DNA from: Geobacter sp.
GTDB lineage: Bacteria; Desulfobacterota; Desulfuromonadia; Geobacterales; Pseudopelobacteraceae
Assembly: GCA_009684515.1 (NCBI GenBank)
Contig: WKKS01000003.1
Span: 62,001-126,000 of the forward strand
Direction of reading: 5' to 3'
Length of the DNA stretch: 64,000 nt
The position numbers and the translations under genes were made by a program. Below, piece after piece: positions 45,100-54,263 of the stretch; position 1 is the first letter of the stretch, and every line of letters starts with the position of its first letter. A model generated the notes under the pieces. The model did no database searches. It worked only from the letters and a program-made list of their open reading frames with translations, and was not told where the DNA came from.

Positions 45100-46692
45100 A
45101 TGCCAAAAGGAACCGGCTGGCGTTTTAGCCTGATAGGCATTTTTTTACTGCTGTCTTTTCTGTACCTGACTCCAACATTGGTTGCAAAGCTTCCGACATG
45201 GTGGGGAGGGCTGCTTCCCAAAGACAAAATTCATCTTGGGCTTGACCTTCAGGGTGGAACACACTTGGTCATGGAGGTCGACACCCAGAAGGCAGTTGAA
45301 GGATCACTTGATCTTGTAGCCACTGACCTGGAAGACACACTCAACTCCAAAAACCTCCATTTTAAACGCATTTCCAGGAGTGCAGCTGACAAGGTATCCC
45401 TGCTGTTTTACGAGAAGGGAACCGCAGAAACGGTCCAGAAAATTCTCAAGGACAAGTACCCTTCCTATGAACAGAGCCCGACCTTTGATGAAGGTGGATT
45501 CGTGGCTCTGACATTGCGTATGAATGAAAAAGATACGCAGGATCGCAAGGATAAGGCCGTGCAGCAGGCACTTGAAACTATCCGTAACAGGATTGACCAG
45601 TTTGGAGTTTCAGAGCCGACCATCCAGCGCGAAGGCATCAACAACATAGTAGTTCAGTTGCCCGGCATCAAAGACCCTCAGAGGGCTATCGACCTTATCG
45701 GGCGCACCGCCCGATTGGATTTTAAAATGGTGCGCGAGGATATTTCTCCAACGTCCGGTGTGATTCCAGATGACGCCGAACTGCTCAAAGAGAAGAGTGT
45801 TGACGCGACCACCGGTGCAGTTACTGAAATTCCGATTGTGGTTCAGAAAAAGTCAATGATTACGGGTGATCTGCTGACCGATGCTCAGGTCAGGATTGAT
45901 TCTCAGTTCAACCAGCCTTATGTAGGGATCGAATTCAATTCGCTGGGCGCCAAGCTGTTTGATCAGGTTACTGCCGCCAATGTCGGCAAACGTTTTGCCA
46001 TTGTTCTTGATAACAACATCCACTCTGCTCCGGTCATTCGAGAGCGTATCTCGGGCGGCAGCGCCCAGATCTCCGGTAATTTTACGGAAAAAACCGCAGC
46101 TGATCTGGCAATTGTGCTTCGGGCCGGTGCATTGCCGGCGCCAGTAAAGATTATCCAGAATGTGACCGTAGGACCGTCTTTGGGACAGGATTCGATTACC
46201 AAAGGGTTATATGCCGGTTTGATCGGCGTTCTATTGGTTGTGGTTTTCATGGCAACTTACTACAAACTCTCCGGATTGGTTGCCGACCTGGGAATGGTGC
46301 TGAACATTCTCTACCTGATGGGAGCATTGGCGGCTCTTGGTGCAACCCTGACTCTGCCCGGTATTGCTGCCATCGTTCTGTTGGTTGGTATGTCAGTCGA
46401 TTCCAATGTCATTATCTTTGAGCGTATCCGTGAAGAACTTAAACTGGGCAAAATGCCCAAAGCGGCTCTGGACGCCGGTTACGATAAAGCCTTTCTGACC
46501 ATTATGGACTCACATGTCACAACCCTGATAACAGCGGCGGTTCTGTTTCAATTCGGAACCGGTCCGGTCAAGGGTTTTGCAGTATCACTCAGTCTGGGTG
46601 TCCTCATCAATCTGTTCACCTCGCTGGTGGGCACCAAGGTGATATTGGACCTGTTCCTGCACAAAGGCACGGCCAAAAAAATGAGCATATAG
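45100..46692 (+). CDS. secD: Protein translocase subunit SecD
   Basis: The 530-residue protein has an N-terminal membrane segment, the periplasmic P1 region (LGLDLQGGTHLVMEVD; RIDQFGVSEPTIQ), GNFTEKTAADLAIVLRAGALPAPV, then five segments with GMSVDSNVIIFERIREEL. It uses the proton-motive force to pull secreted proteins. secF follows after 14 bases. Confidence 0.97.
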   Translation: MPKGTGWRFSLIGIFLLLSFLYLTPTLVAKLPTWWGGLLPKDKIHLGLDLQGGTHLVMEVDTQKAVEGSLDLVATDLEDTLNSKNLHFKRISRSAADKVSLLFYEKGTAETVQKILKDKYPSYEQSPTFDEGGFVALTLRMNEKDTQDRKDKAVQQALETIRNRIDQFGVSEPTIQREGINNIVVQLPGIKDPQRAIDLIGRTARLDFKMVREDISPTSGVIPDDAELLKEKSVDATTGAVTEIPIVVQKKSMITGDLLTDAQVRIDSQFNQPYVGIEFNSLGAKLFDQVTAANVGKRFAIVLDNNIHSAPVIRERISGGSAQISGNFTEKTAADLAIVLRAGALPAPVKIIQNVTVGPSLGQDSITKGLYAGLIGVLLVVVFMATYYKLSGLVADLGMVLNILYLMGALAALGATLTLPGIAAIVLLVGMSVDSNVIIFERIREELKLGKMPKAALDAGYDKAFLTIMDSHVTTLITAAVLFQFGTGPVKGFAVSLSLGVLINLFTSLVGTKVILDLFLHKGTAKKMSI

Positions 46693-46706
46693 GGGGAGCA
46701 TCGTTC

Positions 46707-47618
46707 ATGGAACTTCTTGGCAAGACCAACATAGACTTTATCGGCAAACGCAATATCTCGTTTATTCTCTCGTCGATTGTCGCGATTATAGGAATTATCG
46801 GCATCATTCAGATTGGACTCGGAACTGCCAACATGGGGATCGACTTTTCCGGTGGCACCGCCATGCAGTTGAAATTCAGCAAGCCGTTCGCTATTGCCGA
46901 TGCCAGAGCGGCTCTGCATAAGCACGGCATTGCCAAGGCCGACCTTCAGGAGATCAAAGTCGGCAACATGCTTTTGGTCAAGATGGCCGGTGCTGCCGTC
47001 GGCAAACAGTCTGAAATCGTACAGGAATCTTTCAGGAAGGAGTTCACTGACAACTCTTTTACCGTGGAAAGTTCAACTGAAATCGGCCCTTCCATCGGTG
47101 ACAAGCTACGCAAAGATACATTGATCGCGGTTGCCCTGTCCCTGCTCGGAATCATTATTTATATTGCCTGGCGCTTCGACTTCAAATTCGGTATCGGGGC
47201 GATTGTTGCCACCATGCATGATGTCCTGGCCATGATTGCAGTTTTCTATCTGTTGAACAAAGAAATTAACCTGCTCTTCATTACAGCTGTTTTGACCATA
47301 GCCGGTTATTCTCTGACCGATACTGTTGTTATTTTCGACCGTATTCGCGAAAACATGCATAAAAACCTCAAGGGTGCTCTGCATAACATCTTTAATAACA
47401 GCATTAACGAAGTTCTTTCCCGTACCATTGTAACTTCTCTGACAACATTTATCGCCGCCGCGTCATTATTTGCATTCGGTGGTGAAGTTATTCACGATTT
47501 TTCTCTGGCGTTGTTGATCGGAATCGGAGTAGCTACCTATTCGTCGGTATTTGTTGCCAGCCCGATTGTTGTCTTGCTTGAAAACCGCGCCATGGCGAAA
47601 CAGGCTGAAAAAGCGTAA
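46707..47618 (+). CDS. secF: Protein translocase subunit SecF
   Basis: The 303-residue protein shows six membrane segments, GMGIDFSGGTAMQLK, GPSIGDKLRKD and SLTDTVVIFDRIRENMH, typical of SecF and distinct from SecD by its short periplasmic domain. GGGGGAG precedes its start. Completes the yajC-secD-secF unit. Confidence 0.96.
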   Translation: MELLGKTNIDFIGKRNISFILSSIVAIIGIIGIIQIGLGTANMGIDFSGGTAMQLKFSKPFAIADARAALHKHGIAKADLQEIKVGNMLLVKMAGAAVGKQSEIVQESFRKEFTDNSFTVESSTEIGPSIGDKLRKDTLIAVALSLLGIIIYIAWRFDFKFGIGAIVATMHDVLAMIAVFYLLNKEINLLFITAVLTIAGYSLTDTVVIFDRIRENMHKNLKGALHNIFNNSINEVLSRTIVTSLTTFIAAASLFAFGGEVIHDFSLALLIGIGVATYSSVFVASPIVVLLENRAMAKQAEKA

Positions 47619-47649
47619 TTTGATTTAAACTAATATCTGGAGGTGGTAA

Positions 47650-48225
47650 TTGAAAAAAGAATCCTTGCTTGTTGCTGTAGTCGCCCTGGTTGTTGGTCTT
47701 CTGGGCGGGTATCTGGTGTTCAGCATCAGTAATGCCGGAAAAAGTCAGCAGTCGACGACTCTAATCCCGGCCGGATCCGGTTCTCCCACCGACTACACGC
47801 AGCGCATTGCCCAGGCAGAAAAAATTGTTGCCCAGGATCCAAAGAATCTGAATGCCTGGATTTCTCTCGGCAACGATTACTTTGATACTGACCAATCCCA
47901 GAAATCGATCAACGCTTATAGCAAGGCTCTCGAAATTGAGCCTAACAATCCAAATGTACTGACAGACCAGGGTGTCATGTACAGAAAAGTCGGCTGGTAC
48001 GATAAAGCGATTGTCAACTTTGAAAAAGCCAATCAGTATGATCCAAACCATCTGCAAAGCCTATTTAACTTGGGGATTGTATATGCTGTCGATCTTAAAC
48101 AACCTGAAAAGGCGACTCCATACTGGAACAAATACCTTAAAATGGATTCCAGCAGTCCGACCGCACTTCAGATAAAAAGTCTGATGCAGCAAACCGGTAG
48201 TGGAATGCAGCCAGCTAATAAATAA
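47650..48225 (+). CDS. Membrane-anchored TPR protein
   Basis: The 191-residue protein (TTG start, GGAGGTGG ahead) has one N-terminal segment (LLVAVVALVVGLLGGYLVFSI), a Ser/Gly linker and three TPR repeats (~58-170: NAWISLGNDYFDTDQSQKSI, VLTDQGVMYRKVGWYDKAIV, SLFNLGIVYAVDLKQPEKAT). It faces the periplasm. Position after secF suggests a protein-protein role, but partner is unknown. Ends at a strong terminator. Confidence 0.85.
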   Translation: MKKESLLVAVVALVVGLLGGYLVFSISNAGKSQQSTTLIPAGSGSPTDYTQRIAQAEKIVAQDPKNLNAWISLGNDYFDTDQSQKSINAYSKALEIEPNNPNVLTDQGVMYRKVGWYDKAIVNFEKANQYDPNHLQSLFNLGIVYAVDLKQPEKATPYWNKYLKMDSSSPTALQIKSLMQQTGSGMQPANK

Positions 48226-48229
48226 AATA

Positions 48230-48261
48230 AAAAATCCCCCGCCTGCCGGGGGATTTTTTTT
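48230..48261 (+). terminator. Terminator after the TPR gene
   Basis: AAAAATCCCCC (48230-48240) pairs with GGGGGATTTTT (from 48248), seven-base loop, then more T. recJ starts 19 bases later, so it may need its own promoter or read-through. Confidence 0.85.
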
Positions 48262-48279
48262 AACAGAGTTCGAGTTGAT

Positions 48280-49989
48280 ATGCGTAAAAAATGGAACATA
48301 AAGAGTGCCGAAGCTTCAGCAACTGCATTATTGTCAGAATCTCTTGGCCTGAATGCAGTAGTTGCCTCTCTGCTTGCGGGACGCGGGATTATAACCGCTG
48401 AAGATGGTAAAGCATTCTTGTCGCCTTCATTATCCAGCATGCCTGATCCATTTTTACTGAAGGGGATGGAGGCTGCCGTCAACCGTCTGTGTGCCGCGCT
48501 CAATTCTGGAGAAAAGGTCTGTATTTACGGCGATTACGATGTGGACGGCATTACCGGGACGGCCCTGCTTGTCTCTTTTCTTCGCCGGGTAGGTGTTAAC
48601 TGCAGCTATTTTATTCCCAATCGTTTTGATGACGGCTATGGACTTAATCAGGATGCCCTGAAGCGAATAATGGACACAGGTGTCGATTTGATCGTGTCCG
48701 TAGACTGTGGAATAACTTCGGTTGTCGAAGCAGAATTCTGTCAGAACTCCGGCACGGATCTGATAATTACCGACCATCATACCCCCAAGGAATCCATTCC
48801 AGAGGCTTGTGCCGTTATCAATCCACTGCAACCGGGCTGTTGTTACCCCTTTAAAATGCTGGCAGGAGTTGGAGTCGCATTTAACCTGATTATAGCCATG
48901 CGCAGCCGCTTGCGGCGGGACGGCGTGTTTGAAGGGAAAAGTGAACCGGACTTGCGCGATTGGCTGGACTTTGTGGCATTGGGCACAATAGCTGATGTCG
49001 TTCCGCTGATCGGTCAGAACCGGGTTTACGCTTATCTTGGGTTGAAACAACTGAGTGCGTCCGTCAGGCCGGGTGTTGAGGCTCTCAAAAATGTTGCTGG
49101 AATCAAGGATGCTGTTACCTGCGGACAGGTCGGATTCCGCCTGGCGCCACGGCTGAATGCGGCTGGAAGAATGGAGTGCGCCGTGCCGGGAGTTGAGCTG
49201 CTGCTTGGAACAGATCCAGAAAGGTCGGTTGCAATCGCCGAAGAGTTGGATGCAGCCAATGCCGAACGACAGGCAGTTGAACGTTCCATGCTTCAGGAAG
49301 CGATTGCCATGGTGGAGGCTGACGGCAAGTATCCTGCGCGACGCAGCATTGTGCTTGCCTCAAACAGTTGGCATCAAGGGGTGGTCGGCATCGTTGCTTC
49401 CAGGATCGTGGAGCGTTACCATCGTCCGGCTATTCTGATAGCTCTTGATCAAGAAGGGTTCGGTAAGGGTTCCGGGCGCAGTATTCCCGGTTTTCACCTG
49501 CTGAATGCCCTGAAAGAAAGTTCCGAAAAACTATTGCGATTTGGCGGACATCAGTATGCCGCCGGTATTGGACTGACTGCGGATCAGATAGAAGAGTTCT
49601 CCGCTGCTTTTGAAGCATCAGCTGCGCGGATCATGGGAGATGATGAGCTTGTCCCGACGCTCAATGTTGATGCGGTGGTGTCCCCGGATGAAATTAATTC
49701 TGCACTAGTCAGCGGTTTGAAGTGTCTGGAGCCGTTTGGCGCCGGAAATCCCGAACCGACCTTTGCTCTGCTTGGTGTCAAGGTGCTCGACAGGCGGGTC
49801 GTTGGAGATGGTCACCTCAAGCTGCGTTTGGAGTCCGGTGGCCGTCAATTCGCTGCGATAGCATTTCGTATGGTTGACTACAGCACCGAAGGTCTGATTG
49901 ACGTGGCTTTTTTCCCGGAGTTGAATGTCTGGAATAATACAACATCTTTGCAATTGCGAATTAAAGACATTCGTCCGGCGGAGGTCTGA
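48280..49989 (+). CDS. recJ: Single-stranded-DNA-specific exonuclease RecJ
   Basis: The 569-residue protein is a DHH phosphoesterase: GDYDVDGITGTALL, SVDCGITS, IITDHHTPKE (DHH), LGTIADVVPL, and the DHHA1 region with FGKGSGRSIPGFHL and GGHQYAAG. It degrades ssDNA 5' to 3' in recombination and mismatch repair. Its TGA overlaps the CDF gene start (TGATG). Confidence 0.96.
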   Translation: MRKKWNIKSAEASATALLSESLGLNAVVASLLAGRGIITAEDGKAFLSPSLSSMPDPFLLKGMEAAVNRLCAALNSGEKVCIYGDYDVDGITGTALLVSFLRRVGVNCSYFIPNRFDDGYGLNQDALKRIMDTGVDLIVSVDCGITSVVEAEFCQNSGTDLIITDHHTPKESIPEACAVINPLQPGCCYPFKMLAGVGVAFNLIIAMRSRLRRDGVFEGKSEPDLRDWLDFVALGTIADVVPLIGQNRVYAYLGLKQLSASVRPGVEALKNVAGIKDAVTCGQVGFRLAPRLNAAGRMECAVPGVELLLGTDPERSVAIAEELDAANAERQAVERSMLQEAIAMVEADGKYPARRSIVLASNSWHQGVVGIVASRIVERYHRPAILIALDQEGFGKGSGRSIPGFHLLNALKESSEKLLRFGGHQYAAGIGLTADQIEEFSAAFEASAARIMGDDELVPTLNVDAVVSPDEINSALVSGLKCLEPFGAGNPEPTFALLGVKVLDRRVVGDGHLKLRLESGGRQFAAIAFRMVDYSTEGLIDVAFFPELNVWNNTTSLQLRIKDIRPAEV

Positions 49990-50888
49990 TGCGACGCGAC
50001 GAACGGTTCGATAAAGCAGACAGGGTAATCAAGATCGGGTTCTGGGTCAACGCCATCCTGATGATACTCAAGTTGTCGGCCGGTTATTGGGGACACTCGG
50101 ATGCCGTCTTTGCTGACGGCATCGAGAGCGCCTGCGATTTTGTAGCTATCTTTGCAACGATGATGGCGCTCAAGCTTGGTCGTCAGCCGTACGATGCCGA
50201 TCACCCCTATGGTCACGGGCGGGCCGAAAACCTGGCCGCTTTGTTTGTCTCTTTTCTGATCTTTGCAACCGGAGTCTGGATACTGTTTGAATCTGCTCAG
50301 TCGATTGTCAACCATGAATTCAAATCTCCGGGAGTCATTGCTGTTGCGGCGGCTTTTGCCACAATCATAATCAAGGAGTGGCTGCACAGGTTCTCCGTTA
50401 AAACCGGTAAAATCCTGGAAAGTCCATCATTGCTGGCGATTGCCAAAGATCATCGCAAGGACGCCGTCACATCCATTGCGACATTGGCCGGTGTCATCGG
50501 AGCATTCTTCGGATTGGGGATCATGGACCCGCTGGCTGCCATTCTGACGTCGTTCTTTATTCTGCATATCGGTTACCAATCTTTTCGGGAAGCGGCCCAT
50601 GATCTGATGGACGGCAGCGCGCCCACTGATTTTCTGGAAGAGCTGCAGCAGTTGGCCGAGGGAGTGGAGCATGTTGAACATGTTCATGAACTTCGTGCCC
50701 GTCGCTCAGGCCAGTACATGATTGTGGATTTGAAACTGGATATGGATCCTGAAATGACCGTCAAGCAGTCCCATGATATCGCCACCCATGTCAAAAAAAT
50801 AATATTTGAGCGTTACCCGGCAGTTGGTGATGTGATGATTCATATCAACCCGCATGAAGAAGAACATGAGGATCTGATCCGATTATGA
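49989..50888 (+). CDS. Cation diffusion facilitator family transporter
   Basis: The 299-residue protein has six membrane segments in the first ~205 residues and a cytosolic C-terminal domain. Metal-site motifs are visible as HSDAVFADGIESACD (segment II), DADHPYGHGRAENLAAL and AIAKDHRKDAVTSIATL (segment V). It probably exports Zn2+, Fe2+ or a similar ion; specificity is not clear. Its stop overlaps the ResB-like start (ATGA). Confidence 0.9.
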   Translation: MRRDERFDKADRVIKIGFWVNAILMILKLSAGYWGHSDAVFADGIESACDFVAIFATMMALKLGRQPYDADHPYGHGRAENLAALFVSFLIFATGVWILFESAQSIVNHEFKSPGVIAVAAAFATIIIKEWLHRFSVKTGKILESPSLLAIAKDHRKDAVTSIATLAGVIGAFFGLGIMDPLAAILTSFFILHIGYQSFREAAHDLMDGSAPTDFLEELQQLAEGVEHVEHVHELRARRSGQYMIVDLKLDMDPEMTVKQSHDIATHVKKIIFERYPAVGDVMIHINPHEEEHEDLIRL

Positions 50889-51616
50889 AGTTGTGGAGAT
50901 TTCTGATATCGATTGAAGTCTGTCTGGCTCTGCTGGCAATGGTCTGCATTGCCATGGCGGCCGGATCATTCGGGCTTTCCGGTGAATATGCGGCAGCGAT
51001 TAACGCCATGCCGCTTTTTACTTGGTTGAGAGAGGTCCCGCCCGAAATCTCTTGGTGGCTCTGGTTGACGCTGGTGTTGCTGGCGTTGCTGGCCATCAAC
51101 ACCGTGTTATGTTCTTCCGATACGGTCTGGTCGCGTTGGGGGAAGGGAGGTGTATTGTCACTGCTGGCGCCGCAGTTGATCCATGCCGGTTTTCTTCTGA
51201 TAGTTCTGGCGCATCTGTTAAGCGCCAACGGTTCATCCGTTCAGCAACTTGTGGTTCAGGAGGGGAGTCTGGCAAGCTTTCCGAGCGGCCGACAGTTTGG
51301 TGTCGCAGGGATCAGCGTCACTACATCACCAACCGGTATGCCGTCCCGCTTCAGCAGCGAGCTGGTAACCGATCTGCAAAATCCGGCCTCTCGGGTTGTG
51401 ATTTCACCCAATCAGCCCTGGTTTTTTAATGGATACGGGGTTTACATCAAACAGGCCGAAGAGTATCCCTTTCGGCGGGCTCTGCTGGAACTGCACCGTG
51501 AACCTGGTGCCGGTATGGCTCTGGCCGGTGCGCTGCTCTTTTCGGTCGGCAATATTGTGTTACTCGTGATTCGATCTAAAAACCGTGAAGTTGAACAAGT
51601 TGCAGCCAAATTATGA
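50885..51616 (+). CDS. ResB-like cytochrome c biogenesis protein
   Basis: The 243-residue protein has about four membrane segments: one near residues 8-28 (ISIEVCLALLAMVCIAMAAG), one at ~58-76, one at ~92-112 and one near the C-terminus, with a soluble periplasmic part between the last two (~115-205). The N-terminal LWRFLISIEVCLALL and FFNGYGVYIKQAEE fit ResB (system II), the partner of CcsA in haem delivery. It is shorter than classical ResB (~450) and no ccsA lies next to it, so the role is inferred. It converges on an ABC transporter operon with a five-base gap. Confidence 0.7.
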   Translation: MKLWRFLISIEVCLALLAMVCIAMAAGSFGLSGEYAAAINAMPLFTWLREVPPEISWWLWLTLVLLALLAINTVLCSSDTVWSRWGKGGVLSLLAPQLIHAGFLLIVLAHLLSANGSSVQQLVVQEGSLASFPSGRQFGVAGISVTTSPTGMPSRFSSELVTDLQNPASRVVISPNQPWFFNGYGVYIKQAEEYPFRRALLELHREPGAGMALAGALLFSVGNIVLLVIRSKNREVEQVAAKL

Positions 51617-51621
51617 TCCGC

Positions 51622-52398
51622 CTACAGCAAGCGGTTTAGAAAGCCTCTGATCCTTTCATTCTCCTGTCCTTTGCTGAAAAACTCCTTTGGTTCACCTTCC
51701 GCCAGAAAACTGCCCGCTTCCATGAATATGACCCGGTCTGCCAGTTCGCGGGCAAAACCCATGTGATGGGTCACGATCAGCATCGTCATCCCCTCATCGG
51801 CCAGGGTGTGGATTGTGTCGAAAACTTCGCCGACCAACTCCGGGTCCAGGGCGGAAGTCGGTTCGTCAAACAGCATCAGTTTGGGTTTCATCGCCAGGGC
51901 GCGCGCAATGGCCACCCTTTGCTTCTGTCCGCCGGAAAGGGTCGCCGGGTAAACATCCTTTTTATCTGACAGCCCGACCTTATCCAGCATGTCAACGGCG
52001 ATCTGTCTTGATTCATCTGCACCTTTTTTCTGAACTGTCAGCGGGCCTTCCATAACGTTGCCCAGTACGGTCATGTGCGGGAAAAGATGGAAATGCTGGA
52101 AAACCATTCCTATTTCAGCCCGCAAGGTACAGATGTTATGCGGTTTGTCCAGGTGACGCTTGCCAAGGCGGGTGACATAGCCGACCTCGCGCCCCTCGAA
52201 ACGGATGTTACCTTCGTCAACTTCCTCCAGCAGGTTGATCGCCCGCAAAAGGGTGGATTTGCCGGATCCGGATGGACCGATAATGACGAGTTTTTCACCC
52301 GGATACACGTCCAGTGAAACTCCTTTGACGGCGGTCAGTTCCTTGAAGCGCTTGGTGATATTTACAAGTCTGATCAAGGGTTCTTTAACGTCGTTCAT
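51622..52398 (-). CDS. Polar amino acid ABC transporter ATP-binding protein
   Basis: The 258-residue protein (ATG 52398) has GPSGSGKST, VFQHFHLFPHMTVLGNV, LSGGQKQRVAIARAL and LMLFDEPTSALDPE, as in GlnQ/HisP. It overlaps the permease stop by 14 bases. A longer frame to 52428 lies inside the permease gene and is rejected. Substrate class follows from the binding protein upstream. Confidence 0.92.
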   Translation of the reverse strand: MNDVKEPLIRLVNITKRFKELTAVKGVSLDVYPGEKLVIIGPSGSGKSTLLRAINLLEEVDEGNIRFEGREVGYVTRLGKRHLDKPHNICTLRAEIGMVFQHFHLFPHMTVLGNVMEGPLTVQKKGADESRQIAVDMLDKVGLSDKKDVYPATLSGGQKQRVAIARALAMKPKLMLFDEPTSALDPELVGEVFDTIHTLADEGMTMLIVTHHMGFARELADRVIFMEAGSFLAEGEPKEFFSKGQENERIRGFLNRLL

Positions 52399-53395
52399 AA
52401 ATACCCGCCCGATATTCAATTTTTTCAAACATAAAAGTAAAGATACTGGTCAGCAGCAGGTAGATGCAGGCTGCCAAGGCCAATGCCGTGATGTTGAAGT
52501 AGGTGTTGAACAGCTGATCAGCCGAACGCATCAGTTCGACCATGGCAATTGTCGATACCAGGGCCGTATCCTTGATCAGGGCGATAAATTCGTTGCCGAC
52601 CGGCGGCATGAGGCGCTTGTAAGTCTGCGGTATGATTACACGCCGCATGGCTTGCCCGTAGGTCATTCCGATAGCCTTGGCCGCTTCCATCTGTCCGTGG
52701 TCGATACTCTGGATTGCCCCTCGGATAATTTCACCCAGATAAGCCGAGTAGTTCAGACCGAGGCCGATCACTGCGGCGGTTAAGGGGGGCAGCGTGACGC
52801 CGAAGGCCGGCAGACCGTAATAGATGAAAAACAGCTGGAGCAGAAGCGGAGTGCCGCGAAAAAACCAGATGATAAACCAGCATAGCGCCGACACCGGCTT
52901 CAATGTGCTGATACGCCCCAGGGCGATCAGCAATCCACCCAGCGGTGACACCAGCATGGTACAGAACACCAGCAGCAGGGTCATGGTGGCACCCTTCAGG
53001 AGCGACGGCAGGAAACGCCTGCAATCCGCCAGTACGGAGCGCCAGCGCGGCATCTGCTGTTGTTTGAGCGCCGCTGCGAAATTCCTGGCCTCACTGTTGT
53101 CCGGATAAAGGGCGAGTATTTCCTGATTGGCGGCAAGAGCATTATCCGCTTCCTCGAGTGAAGCATAAATTCTGGCCATCTGCATCCGGCTGGCTACAAA
53201 AGCGCTTCCGTCGGCGTTCCGTTCCGGCGCAGGAATCTGCTTGAGAATTTCCACTGCGCCAGGAAGATCACCCATTGCCATCAGGTCGCTGGCCTTGCGC
53301 GATAGCGCATCATAATTGACTTCTGCCTGACAGATTCCGGTCAGCATCGATAAAAAAAGCAGGGCCGCTAAGGCCCTGCTGACAAAGTATTTCAT
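52385..53395 (-). CDS. Polar amino acid ABC permease with secreted TPR-like N-terminal extension
   Basis: The 336-residue protein starts at ATG 53395 (AGAAGG ahead). Residues 1-23 are a signal peptide (VSRALAALLFLSMLTGICQA). Residues ~24-115 are TPR-like (YDALSRKASDLMAMGDLPGAVEIL, ARIYASLEEADNALAANQEIL). Residues ~125-336 are the HisM/GlnP permease domain with five segments and the EAA loop EAAKAIGMTYGQAMRRVIIPQ. The signal peptide probably puts the TPR part in the periplasm, near the binding protein. An intrinsic terminator lies inside the signal-peptide codons. Confidence 0.88.
   Translation of the reverse strand: MKYFVSRALAALLFLSMLTGICQAEVNYDALSRKASDLMAMGDLPGAVEILKQIPAPERNADGSAFVASRMQMARIYASLEEADNALAANQEILALYPDNSEARNFAAALKQQQMPRWRSVLADCRRFLPSLLKGATMTLLLVFCTMLVSPLGGLLIALGRISTLKPVSALCWFIIWFFRGTPLLLQLFFIYYGLPAFGVTLPPLTAAVIGLGLNYSAYLGEIIRGAIQSIDHGQMEAAKAIGMTYGQAMRRVIIPQTYKRLMPPVGNEFIALIKDTALVSTIAMVELMRSADQLFNTYFNITALALAACIYLLLTSIFTFMFEKIEYRAGIYERR
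53352..53380 (-). terminator. Intrinsic terminator inside the permease signal-peptide codons (possible attenuator)
   Basis: On the minus strand AGCAGGGCC (53380-53372) pairs with GGCCCTGCT (53366-53358) around a five-base loop, followed directly by seven T. It lies 30-58 bases after the binding-protein stop and within codons for Ala-Leu-Ala-Ala-Leu-Leu-Phe of the permease. It should end part of the transcripts so that binding protein exceeds permease and ATPase. Confidence 0.75.
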
Positions 53396-53409
53396 TGAGA
53401 CCTTCTGTT

Positions 53410-54201
53410 TTAAAATTTCTTGGGGTTGGTGATGTCTTCGGCAAACCATTTGCGGGAAATCTTGGCCATGCTGCCGTCCTTAACCATTTTGTCGAGAGTG
53501 TGCTGCACTTTTTCACGAAGCTCACTGTCATCCTTGCGGAAGGCAATGCCGAACGGCTCCTTGCTGATCATGCCGGGCAGGATCTTGTACTTGCCGGGGC
53601 GTTTGGCGATGAAATCGCGTCCGGTGACGTTGTCGATCACAACCACGTCAATACGGTTTGCTTCCAGATCCAGCAACGCTTTGGGGTAATCTTCGTACTC
53701 TTTCAATTCGGTCGGGGCATTCTTTAACTTCTTGACAGCTTCCAGACCGGAAGAGCCTTTCTGTGTGCCGGCCTTGATGCCTTTCAGATCATCAAGCCCT
53801 TTGAAACGCTTGTCCTTGAAGTTGACAATGGCAATCTGACCATCCATGACATAAGGTTTAGTGAAGGCAACTTCCTTGGCCCGCGCTTCGGTAATTGTCA
53901 TGCCGTTCCAGATGCAATCAAACTTCTTGGCGTTCAGGGAATGCATGACTCCGTCCCAAGCGGTCGGCTGCCATTCGGTTTTGATGCCGAGACGTTTGGC
54001 AACTTCCTCAGCTGCATCGATATCGAAGCCGACCAGTTTGCCGTCAGCCTGGCGGTATCCCATGGGGGGGAAGGAGTCATCCAGGCCGATTACCAGCTTG
54101 CCTTCCTTTTTGACCCGTTGCCAGGAACCGTCACCGGCAAAGGAGGTGACTGCGAATAGCGACATTGTTATGCAGAGGACCGACAGCAACATCTTTTTCA
54201 T
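53410..54201 (-). CDS. Polar amino acid ABC transporter substrate-binding protein
   Basis: The 263-residue protein starts at ATG 54201 (GAGGAG ahead) with signal peptide MKKMLLSVLCITMSLFAV. The SBP_bac_3 fold is shown by GKLVIGLDDSFPPMGYRQADG, LVGFDIDAAEEVAKRLG, WDGVMHSLNAKKFDCIWNGMTIT and GIKAGTQKGSSG. It delivers a polar amino acid (His/Glu/Gln/Arg class; not resolvable) to the permease. Gene order on minus is mtaB, this gene, permease, ATPase. Confidence 0.93.
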   Translation of the reverse strand: MKKMLLSVLCITMSLFAVTSFAGDGSWQRVKKEGKLVIGLDDSFPPMGYRQADGKLVGFDIDAAEEVAKRLGIKTEWQPTAWDGVMHSLNAKKFDCIWNGMTITEARAKEVAFTKPYVMDGQIAIVNFKDKRFKGLDDLKGIKAGTQKGSSGLEAVKKLKNAPTELKEYEDYPKALLDLEANRIDVVVIDNVTGRDFIAKRPGKYKILPGMISKEPFGIAFRKDDSELREKVQHTLDKMVKDGSMAKISRKWFAEDITNPKKF

Positions 54202-54263
54202 TTTGATCTCCTCAAAAAAATATTTATAAAACTCCGGAAGTATCCCAGAAAAATGATGAAGCG

